A stretch of DNA of 58,381 bases from positions 1 through 58,381 of the forward strand of contig JAUCGA010000026.1 in assembly GCA_030377865.1 (NCBI GenBank). The letters run 5' to 3'. The translations under genes were made by a program, and so were the position numbers. Shown piece by piece: positions 6,212 through 13,609 of the stretch (position 1 is its first letter; the number at the start of each line of letters is the position of its first letter). Under the pieces are notes generated by a model, which was given only the letters and a program-made list of their open reading frames with translations, had not been told where the DNA came from and did no database searches. Source of the DNA: Anaerolineales bacterium HSG25. Its GTDB lineage: Bacteria; Chloroflexota; Anaerolineae; 4572-78; J111.

Positions 6212-7648
6212 ATGGCAAAAGTAGCGATTATCGGGGCCGGTTTTGCTGGTCACACCACCGCAATGTATGTAGGAAGTGCTCTGGGTAAAGATCACGAGAT
6301 TACGATGATCAATATGTCTGATCGATTTTTGTATGTTCCCTCACTCGTATGGGCTGGGGTTGGGCATTTTGATGTGGAAAAAACTCGTTTTCCTCTAAAA
6401 AAAGTCTATGACAAGTTTAATGTCAACTTTGTTCACGGCAAGGCCACCGAAGTTCATCCAGATGAACAGTACGTTATTGCCGAAAGGAGAGACAACCAAG
6501 GTGGGCAAGCGCGGGTAGATTACGATTATCTGGTCGTTGCCACCGGGCCACACTTAAACTTTAAGGGCACGCCGGGGTTGGGACCGGAACATGGCAATAC
6601 CTATTCGATTTGCACCGCTTCGCACACAGTTCAAGCTCGAGACAAATTCTTAGAATCTGTCGAACGAATGAAACGGGGCGAACGGCAAAAAATTGTTGTT
6701 GGAACCGGTCATCCGGGAGCAACATGTCAAGGGGCCGCTTTTGAATATATTACTAACATCCACAAAAGTTTGATCAAGCGGGGTGTACGTGATAAGGCTG
6801 AACTGCTTTACCTTTCTAATGAGCGTGCCTTAGGTGACTTTGGCGTGCGAGGGGTTCACGTAAAGAAAAATGGCCGGATGTTTTCCAGTGAGGAGTTCAT
6901 AAACGCGCTTTTCAAAGAGTACGGCACAGATTGGAAAATACAAAAAGGCGTGAAAAATGTTGAAAAAGGTAAATGCTACTGGGAAGATTACGACGGTGAT
7001 GAAGGAGAAACAGATTTCGATTTTGGGATGCTGATTCCCCAATTTACCGGCATGCCGATGAAATACATTGGTCAAGACGGTGAGGACGTTTCTGCCAAAG
7101 TTGTCAACCCGAGTGGTTTTATTATTGTAGATGCTATCTACGGGCAACCTTACGAAAAAATGGCTTCTAACCCTGACGTATGGCCAGGAATTTATCAGAA
7201 TCCTAACTACAAAAATATCTTTGCTGCTGGTATCGCCTTTGCTCCACCAGGGCCTATCTCTGTGCCGCACGTAAACCCCAACGGGATGTCCATTTCCGCT
7301 GCCCCACCACGTACTGGCATGGTATCGGGTGCTACTGGAAAAATTGTAGCTGAAAATATCATTGACTTAGTGAAACATGGCAGAATGACCCACAACGAGC
7401 GAATGACCGAAATGGCCGCGGCTTGTATTGCCTCAATGGGTGATTCCATGTGGGATGGATCGGCGGCGGTTATTGTTGTCTATCCTGTTGTGCCGAATTG
7501 TCGCCGCTACCCCAACGAAGAAGGACGCGACATGTTTGTGACGCACATGGAAATGGGGTTAGCCGGTGCATGGATGAAACGAATGATCCATACTACCTTT
7601 ATGCACAAACTACAAGGCCGTATCGGCTGGAGCTTGATCCCTGAATAG
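6212..7648 (+). CDS. Sulfide:quinone oxidoreductase-like flavoprotein
   Basis: 478 residues starting MAKVAIIGAGFAG, with AAGGAG at 6200-6205. The Rossmann GAGFAG (8-13) binds FAD, and VVATGP (108-113) is the second dinucleotide motif. Cys134 (SICTAS) and Cys172 (GATCQG) match the positions of redox cysteines in sulfide:quinone reductases; further cysteines are 254, 405 and 430. The FAD-closing segment FAAGIAFAPPGP is at 337-348 and an amphipathic tail could dock on the membrane. Expected role: sulfide to polysulfide with quinone reduction. The third catalytic cysteine of type I enzymes is not clearly placed, so a divergent SQR type or flavocytochrome-c-like protein remains possible. The 42 extra N-terminal codons of the open frame lack a ribosome site. 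Confidence 0.8.
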   Translation: MAKVAIIGAGFAGHTTAMYVGSALGKDHEITMINMSDRFLYVPSLVWAGVGHFDVEKTRFPLKKVYDKFNVNFVHGKATEVHPDEQYVIAERRDNQGGQARVDYDYLVVATGPHLNFKGTPGLGPEHGNTYSICTASHTVQARDKFLESVERMKRGERQKIVVGTGHPGATCQGAAFEYITNIHKSLIKRGVRDKAELLYLSNERALGDFGVRGVHVKKNGRMFSSEEFINALFKEYGTDWKIQKGVKNVEKGKCYWEDYDGDEGETDFDFGMLIPQFTGMPMKYIGQDGEDVSAKVVNPSGFIIVDAIYGQPYEKMASNPDVWPGIYQNPNYKNIFAAGIAFAPPGPISVPHVNPNGMSISAAPPRTGMVSGATGKIVAENIIDLVKHGRMTHNERMTEMAAACIASMGDSMWDGSAAVIVVYPVVPNCRRYPNEEGRDMFVTHMEMGLAGAWMKRMIHTTFMHKLQGRIGWSLIPE

Positions 7649-7805
7649 TACTCAAAACCACGAAAAATCGTTCCCCTTCGTTCCAATGCTCCAACGTTGG
7701 AACGCCTAACTCGATACGGCGTATCAGGTGCATTATTATAGTTTTATATGTGATAATGGGGGAACTTTCAATGCGCCAAATTCTTTAGAAAAAGGAAATC
7801 AACTA

Positions 7806-7925
7806 ATGATGGAAATTACTGACAAAGAACGTTATTGGATGAACAGCAAATGGTTTCAATTTATTCGCTTCATTATTCTCAACCTCAAAATTTTGAAAGC
7901 GGTAGACCATAGTAAACGCGCTTAG
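7806..7925 (+). CDS. Small conserved-looking ORF after the SQR gene
   Basis: 39 residues (MMEITDKERYWM then NSKWFQFIRFIILNLKILKA), preceded by AAAAAGGAAAT and followed within 35 nt by a strong terminator. The charged start, single hydrophobic stretch and basic HSKR end suggest a small membrane-associated peptide. Position between the SQR gene and the terminator makes it the likely last gene of the cluster. I do not recognise the family; coding potential rests on the ribosome site, length and context. Confidence 0.5.
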   Translation: MMEITDKERYWMNSKWFQFIRFIILNLKILKAVDHSKRA

Positions 7926-7955
7926 GAATGAGTCGTATATAGTCGTATATAATAG

Positions 7956-7990
7956 AAAACGCACTGCCAGCAATTGGCATGTGCGTTTTT
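7956..7990 (+). terminator. Rho-independent terminator
   Basis: Stem aacgcac-tgcca / tggca-tgtgcgtt with a 5-nt loop, followed by a T run (ttttt). It ends the sulfide cluster. Confidence 0.85.
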
Positions 7991-8040
7991 GTTCTCAGTA
8001 CCTCAGTACTCGACAGAAAATTTAGCCTGAACTAATTAAC

Positions 8041-8127
8041 ACAGAGATTCACAGAGGAACACGGAGTTTCACAGAGAAAAAGCGATTTGTTTTTTCCTCT
8101 GTGAAACTTTGTGCATCTCTGTGTTCC
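8041..8127. repeat. Long imperfect inverted repeat
   Basis: Arms of about 35 bp made of acacagagat and cacagagga words, inverted around a T-rich centre. The remainder of 7991-8221 shows no gene. Confidence 0.6.
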
Positions 8128-8221
8128 TGTTTTAGCCTTTTCTAAACTACTTTGTCGGGTAGCAAGCGTTTTTGTTAAGGATTCGTTTGACGCAACGCAA
8201 TATGAAACTATCAACCCTGCT

Positions 8222-8328
8222 CAACGCCTGTAAAAATTCAGTAAAGTAGCTCTAGAAACCCGATTTCTCAAAGAAATCGGGTTTCTGATGCTCTTTCTAG
8301 TGAGTTCACTGAATATTTACCAACGCCT
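8222..8328. repeat. MITE-1 element (reverse) with 8-bp target duplication
   Basis: The 91-bp element 8230-8320 is flanked by caacgcct at 8222-8229 and 8321-8328. The orientation is opposite to the copy at 2023-2113. Confidence 0.9.
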
Positions 8329-8367
8329 TACCCCAATTCTTCATTCTTCATTCTACGTTCTTCATTA

Positions 8368-9450
8368 CTACGCCACGCCGCCAATCAGCAAGGCATTGGT
8401 AAATATCCATAGGGTAGTATAACGCAAAATTCGAGGGGATTTAACCCAAGCTCCATACAACAGCATGGCGACCATCAGCCCTTGGGTTAGGCGCATCATG
8501 GCCGCTGGTTCACGCATGGTCGAGGCTGGTAAGCAGAGCAGAATCAAGCTGTGTAAAAATAGGCTGATGATGTAGGGATGCCACTGTTTGGCTCGTAGAT
8601 GAGGTAAGCTGAGACGTACTCCGGCCAGGGCAGGCAAAATCGACATGGGGAACACGACTAACGAAATCAGCAAAAAGCCGACCACACTGACCGAGATAAT
8701 CGACAGCCAACCCCATAACGGAATTGGGCTAAACGGGGTCGCGCCCGCCCCACCAGAGCCAAGACCAAAACTGCCTAACCAGATCCATAACAAACCTTGG
8801 TAGCCGAGGAACGGTACAACCGCCAACGATAGTTTGATGCTATTGCGCCATTCTTTCTGGAGCAGGCAACTAAAAATATAGGCTCCCAAAAATATAAGGC
8901 TGGTCTCTTTGGCAAAGGCGGCTAAGGCAAAGGCCAAAACCGTTCCCCATACCCTTTGTTTGACCCATAGCCACATGGCCGTTTGGATTAGAGCTTGAGC
9001 CAGCGGCTCGTTTAGGTCGGTACGGAGAGTCAACATCTGCCCACCGTATAGCCCATAGGATAAAGCATACCATCGGCTGACTCGCAGGTCAACCAGCAGT
9101 TTTTCGGTCATCCAAGTTCCCCACCCGATTGCCAGCAGGTTGACCAGAATCAACGTCCACGGAATCAGGTCGGCTTGACCAAGGGCCAACCAGCGAGCCA
9201 GCATGGGGTACAGGAGGCGCTGATACCGATAGGCCGGAACATCCAAATAGGGCACAGCCTGCGTGGGGTTTAGGGCAATTTGATAGGCGAACTGTCCGTC
9301 ATACCCTTCGGTGCCGTTGGGGTTTTGCTCCGAGAATCGTGTGCCGAGCAGAACAAAACTCATAGGGTCGAGTTGATTCATGCCTAACACAACGCCCACG
9401 TAGATGAGTGAGCAAATTATGACGATGAGGGTGGGGGTTAGATATTTCAT
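8368..9450 (-). CDS. Polytopic membrane protein, GT-C/glycopolymer type
   Basis: 360 residues with about ten hydrophobic helices. After the first helix comes a loop with GYDGQFAYQIA and then YRYQRLLYPMLARWLALG, a pattern I associate with integral membrane glycosyltransferase-like proteins (AZOBR_p60025-type cell-surface glycopolymer proteins), in which the Asp of the first loop could be catalytic. The predicted job is transfer of a lipid-linked sugar at the outer face, but the substrate is unknown. It stands alone, with repeats on both sides and a 276-nt gap to the transporter upstream. That gap contains a ggtaaatggtgaa/ttcaccattc inverted repeat and nothing else I recognise. Confidence 0.6.
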   Translation of the reverse strand: MKYLTPTLIVIICSLIYVGVVLGMNQLDPMSFVLLGTRFSEQNPNGTEGYDGQFAYQIALNPTQAVPYLDVPAYRYQRLLYPMLARWLALGQADLIPWTLILVNLLAIGWGTWMTEKLLVDLRVSRWYALSYGLYGGQMLTLRTDLNEPLAQALIQTAMWLWVKQRVWGTVLAFALAAFAKETSLIFLGAYIFSCLLQKEWRNSIKLSLAVVPFLGYQGLLWIWLGSFGLGSGGAGATPFSPIPLWGWLSIISVSVVGFLLISLVVFPMSILPALAGVRLSLPHLRAKQWHPYIISLFLHSLILLCLPASTMREPAAMMRLTQGLMVAMLLYGAWVKSPRILRYTTLWIFTNALLIGGVA

Positions 9451-9726
9451 ACGTGGTACAGAAGTTTATCATTTCACATGACTAAAACAATATCTGACAA
9501 ACATCAAAATTATAAATGGTAAATGGTGAATTATAAACGGTAAATAAGCGGCATTACGGATAAATCTGATCAACTTTGTCGTATTTTCGATGCCAGTATC
9601 CAAACCGCTCTTGGTGATAAACGTAATTTACAGTTCACCATTCACCGTTTACCATTTCATTCCATCCTGCATAATCCTTATGACGCACTTTGGAGGCAAA
9701 AAATCATTTATGATCCCGATTCCTTG

Positions 9727-11955
9727 TTAAACCAACGCGTTTTCCTGCCCCGAATCTTTCACAAATAGGCATGAGGATTTTAGAGTCTCTGATGATTGAC
9801 GGACAAAGTTAAGAGGTACTTTACCCAACGATAAACCAAAAATATTCAAGTCTGCTCTAGGAGCCGTTTTTAAGGCTTCGCTAAACGAGCCTAACAAAAC
9901 ATGGAACTTGGTGGTGGAAGGTAGACGAGCTTGGTCGCTCAAAAATTCCAGAAATTCATATAAGGAAGCCTCGCTGTCTTGGTCATTGGCAACCGTGATG
10001 AGATTAATCGTACCGTTCCAGTTAACTTGCAGTTGCAGAGTGATGAGCATCGCCAAGTGCCAATTGGGGCTTTTGTCTCTCAGCCACAGGTTAATCTCTT
10101 GTTGCATACCAAAGGCAATTTGTGGATGCTGGTACATCAAAATAATACCCATCTCATATCGAGAGGCAATTCTGACTAGTTCATTTAGTTGATGTTGTTT
10201 GGTTTCTACTTCGGGACTAACTCGTCCATAAGAGCTGGTAAATATATCACCACTAATCGTTAAAAATAGGGTGTTTGGTCGAAATGCTCCCCCTCGTAAT
10301 GTTTGAATCACCGTCTTGGCCCCATGCAAAAATTGATCGCCATCAATCACCACTGAATTAACCAGAATTCCCTGTTGCTTTAAGGGTAAAAGAATATCAT
10401 GTAATGTCTTATCTTCGATGTCATAGTCCCCTTGGGCAACATTAAAGGCGAAGATACTCCCTGATGGGTAAGTTATATTTTTGATGAATAGAAGCGAGCC
10501 AGCCCACATTTTAGGGTCTTCTATGGGTACGAGTAGGTCAGGTTTCCATGAGATATGATGTTTGGGAAATCTTTCAGCCATGCGGGAGGCTCGTTCGGCT
10601 AAAGCCACAAACAGCCCGCCCCGAATATCACCCCAATTAGCGTCAAGTTCTTGGCGCATAAGCCATATATAAACGCCAACGATGGTCAAAATTGCGATCA
10701 CACTAAAGAGAGGGTCGATGAAGAACATCATAAAAATACAGCTTACACCGCCAAATAGCGGTACGATGCGAGGTATCTTAAAACTAGGTCGAAAACTGAT
10801 GATTTTGATGCTTTGTTGCAAAAATACGACCACATTGAGCATGCCATAGGTAATCAAAAAGAACATGGTGATAAGGCTAGCTAGGGCGTTCAAATCACCG
10901 ATGATTAAAGCGACAAAGATAATTCCACTCGTCAAGATGATGGCGTTTCCGGGTTCGTTGCGAGCGGTTTTGGCGGCAAAGGTCTTGTGTAAGGGAATGG
11001 TTTTATGCTCGGCTAAGGCTTGCAGAATACGAGGTGCGCCTAGCATACTGCCCAACGCTGAGGAGAGAGTGGCTCCCATAATTCCGGCTACCACAAGTTG
11101 ACTATTCCACGCTAAATCGACCATCACCATTTGGTTTAGGCGCATTTCTTCGGGCATTGCTACAAGAGCCAACACGACTGCCAAGCCGATATATATCACC
11201 AGAGTGACGGCTATCGCGCCCAATGTTCCTATTGGAATAGCTCGTCGTGGGTCTTCCAAATCGCCCGACATATTTGCTCCGGCCATGATTCCGGTTACAG
11301 CGGGGAAAAACACGGCAAATACTTGCCAGAAACTCGCATCTTCAAAACCACCAATCCAGACTACTTCTTCTAATGGTTTAACGGGTAGAGGGGTAAAGAG
11401 AAAGGATACGAGAGACAAGGCCATAATTGCCATAATCACATACTGAATTCGGATCGCAAATTGAGCGCTCACATAAGATATAGTGGTTAGGATGAGCCAG
11501 GCGATTAAAGAAATTACCATTGCCGGATGGTCGGGGAACACTCGGAGCCAGCCTTCGGTAAAGCCGATAATATAGAGTGCCGCCGACAGGGTTTGGGCGA
11601 TGTAAAGGGGAATGCCGATACTGCCGCCCGCTTCTAAGCCTAACGAGTGAGAAATAATCGAGTAGGCTCCTCCCGCGCCGATGCGGATGTTGGTGGTGAT
11701 GGAGGCCATAGAAAGACCGGTGCAAATTGTGATAATCTTAGCCATTAAGATAATCATAATTGCGCCCAACAGACCAGCATTACCAATCACCCAACCAAGG
11801 CGGAGGTACATGATGACCCCCAAAATTGTTAATACATTAGGGGTAAAAACCCCGCCAAACGTACCAAATTTACTAACCGAGTTTTCCTTATTATCAGTTG
11901 AGACTTGCTCAGCAAATACAGAAAATGTACCAGTTAAGGTTCTTCGTTTCGTCAT
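9727..11955 (-). CDS. Cation-chloride cotransporter family (SLC12/APC) protein
   Basis: 742 residues. The transmembrane part (about 35-460, twelve helices) begins FGTFGGVFTPNVLTILGV, the helix-1 signature of the eukaryote-type Na-K-Cl/K-Cl cotransporter family within the APC superfamily, and contains GAGGAYSIISHSLG. A cytoplasmic C-terminal domain (about 480-742) has universal-stress/ligase-like alternation, including MWAGSLLFIKNITYPSG, as in bacterial CCC homologues. Such proteins move K+ or Na+ with chloride, or are used as amino-acid/cation symporters; ion specificity cannot be read here. ATG at 11953-11955 is the only sensible start. Transcribed alone. Confidence 0.8.
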   Translation of the reverse strand: MTKRRTLTGTFSVFAEQVSTDNKENSVSKFGTFGGVFTPNVLTILGVIMYLRLGWVIGNAGLLGAIMIILMAKIITICTGLSMASITTNIRIGAGGAYSIISHSLGLEAGGSIGIPLYIAQTLSAALYIIGFTEGWLRVFPDHPAMVISLIAWLILTTISYVSAQFAIRIQYVIMAIMALSLVSFLFTPLPVKPLEEVVWIGGFEDASFWQVFAVFFPAVTGIMAGANMSGDLEDPRRAIPIGTLGAIAVTLVIYIGLAVVLALVAMPEEMRLNQMVMVDLAWNSQLVVAGIMGATLSSALGSMLGAPRILQALAEHKTIPLHKTFAAKTARNEPGNAIILTSGIIFVALIIGDLNALASLITMFFLITYGMLNVVVFLQQSIKIISFRPSFKIPRIVPLFGGVSCIFMMFFIDPLFSVIAILTIVGVYIWLMRQELDANWGDIRGGLFVALAERASRMAERFPKHHISWKPDLLVPIEDPKMWAGSLLFIKNITYPSGSIFAFNVAQGDYDIEDKTLHDILLPLKQQGILVNSVVIDGDQFLHGAKTVIQTLRGGAFRPNTLFLTISGDIFTSSYGRVSPEVETKQHQLNELVRIASRYEMGIILMYQHPQIAFGMQQEINLWLRDKSPNWHLAMLITLQLQVNWNGTINLITVANDQDSEASLYEFLEFLSDQARLPSTTKFHVLLGSFSEALKTAPRADLNIFGLSLGKVPLNFVRQSSETLKSSCLFVKDSGQENALV

Positions 11956-12422
11956 AAGGTATGTGTAACCTATTTTCCATTTGGATGATATGATCTCTAT
12001 ACTGAGGAATGGGTATCAATTAGCGGTAGTGTTGACCTGTTGACTGATAGCCTTGGGCTAAAGCCACAAGGCTAAGAGCTTCAAGACTGCTAAAGCGGCC
12101 TAAATAGCTGGCTTCAGCCTTTAGCTTTTAGCATCGGGATTGATTCCGATGCGTTATCAGTCAAGATGACAACACTACCTTAAGATAAGACCTCCAAGGA
12201 GAAAACCACACCTTGGAGGACGCGGAGTCGTTCTCCTCCGAGGTATGTAGTTTTCCTCGGAGGTGTTTGGAACGAAACCCACAAGACTTATTTAACAATG
12301 TACTAGCCGATGTTCTCTTTTCAACATCATTTTGACCATGACAGATTTCAGGATAGAGCGGTTGATACCATCTAAATGGAAAACAAGTTATTTTGAGTTA
12401 TTTCGTATTGTAATACACTATC
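11956..12422. other. Intergenic region with inverted repeats
   Basis: No gene seen. 12045-12180 carries a compound hairpin (agccttgggctaaagcc, ctaaagcggcctaaatagct, gcatcgggattgattccga) also found in variant form at 29590-29700. 12190-12265 carries cctccaaggag and cctcggaggt palindromes. Confidence 0.6.
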
Positions 12423-12671
12423 TTAAGCCGTGGCTTGATTCCGCCAAACTCGTTTAAGCCGCCAAGCAAAACTGCTTCGTTCTAAGGCTACCTCAAAACG
12501 AATGTTTCCTGCCGCCTCAACCAACGCATGGCGGCCTGTATCGGTGTCCCATTGCCGTCCGCTTGAGATAATTGAGTACGTTTGATTTTGCCACGTTAGT
12601 TGGTCAATATCTAACTCCCCATCAGCCGTTACCGAGCCGTTGACCATGATAGGATCATCGAAATACTCCAT
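12423..12671 (-). CDS. Small conserved hypothetical protein
   Basis: 82 residues beginning MEYFDDPIMVNGSVT. Alternating beta-rich sequence contains LTWQNQTYSIISSGRQWDTD and ends FAWRLKRVWRNQA. Similar short proteins exist in Chloroflexota, where the WQG-Y...GRQWD-GRH pattern is conserved, but I know no function. A TCTCCTTAGG-type stretch before the start gives a plausible ribosome site (AAGGAGACA). It is monocistronic and surrounded by repeats. Confidence 0.65.
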   Translation of the reverse strand: MEYFDDPIMVNGSVTADGELDIDQLTWQNQTYSIISSGRQWDTDTGRHALVEAAGNIRFEVALERSSFAWRLKRVWRNQATA

Positions 12672-12937
12672 GTTTGTCTCCTTAGGTAAACTGCCTTAAT
12701 TTAATTAAATATAGCCTGATTATACCATTAACTGGCCTGATTGGGCATTGTTATATCTACCCGCTAAAATTCCCACTACCTTCCTTATTAGTTGCCACAA
12801 TTTAACCTTTATGTTACCATTTTTCAGGCTGTTTTTTCCCTCTCTCCAAAGCTATCAATCCATAACTTTAACTGATACAATCGATACAAGGAAGCAACTA
12901 TGACTGTTGATGCAGAATAATGTTTTGCGGATGTTTC

Positions 12938-13111
12938 TATAGATGTTCAGATAAACATTTTCAGTTGTCACCTTCCCGCAAGTTCAAAACTTGCGGGAAG
13001 GTTGGTCTTGAATTGAAAATCATTATCTGAAAGACTGTATACAACAATGAATGACAAAAGCAACGAATAAAACCGACCAGCCATTCGCTGATTTCGTCAT
13101 TCGCTGTTGTA
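12938..13111. repeat. MITE-2 element followed by a second inverted repeat
   Basis: 12938-13039 is a TA-flanked MITE-2. It is followed by an inverted repeat, tacaacaatgaatgac at 13040-13055 and gtcattcgctgttgta at 13096-13111. No gene was seen in 12672-13120. Confidence 0.75.
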
Positions 13112-13120
13112 CCATTATGA

Positions 13121-13435
13121 CCGCTAATCCAACTACGCCGTGAACGACACCAAAGGCGACTCGAAATTGTTCTGGCTATCGTCGGGATTGCCCTCGCTTG
13201 TCCGCAGTTACTCGACGCTGATGCCGCTAAAGACATCATCAGCAAAACCGGCCTGTTTCTAGCATGGCTCGGTTTTGGGCCGTACATCAGCCAACTGGGT
13301 CTAACTGGTCTATCTGCTGACCGTATGGTACAGTTAGTCCTCCAACTCGCCATCACTGGCTTGACCATGCTGTTGGTGCTAATCGTGGTCTGGCTCTATC
13401 AGGCTTATAATCGTACCTCGACTCGACGGCATTAA
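13121..13435 (+). pseudogene. C-terminal remnant of a CATRA-like membrane protein
   Basis: An open frame of 104 codons with no start codon. It reads LRRERHQRRLEIVLAIVGIA, then ACPQLLDADAAKDIIS and, near the end, two hydrophobic helices (TGLTMLLVLIVVWLY). This parallels the end of the intact 418-residue protein at 16869-18125 (DRRQEIKQQWFERILTIVGV, ALAVPQLIDRGAAG, VLIGVIVWWLL), including the tandem helices before a basic tail, so it is a truncated paralogue. Everything before the last coiled-coil/TM region is missing; the frame opens directly after the sequence ttatgaccgctaatc, which also borders the restriction remnant at 481. It precedes the kinase gene in the same direction. Confidence 0.7.
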
Positions 13436-13609
13436 AACAATCGGGCATAACATTTCCACTCAATCTGGCTTTTTGTCCGGTATACAAATCCAGCACGATG
13501 CCTGTTAGTAAATTAGGCATTGCGGAGTGCGTAGCCTATCCGCAACGATCATGGAAACCGTGAGGTACGAGTTTACACATCACGAATTACGAATTTTTGG
13601 AGATATTGC

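Noticed and set aside
12961..13368. 135-codon minus-strand open frame
   Set aside because: Runs through MITE-2 and antisense to the CATRA-like remnant, whose plus-strand reading matches an intact paralogue.
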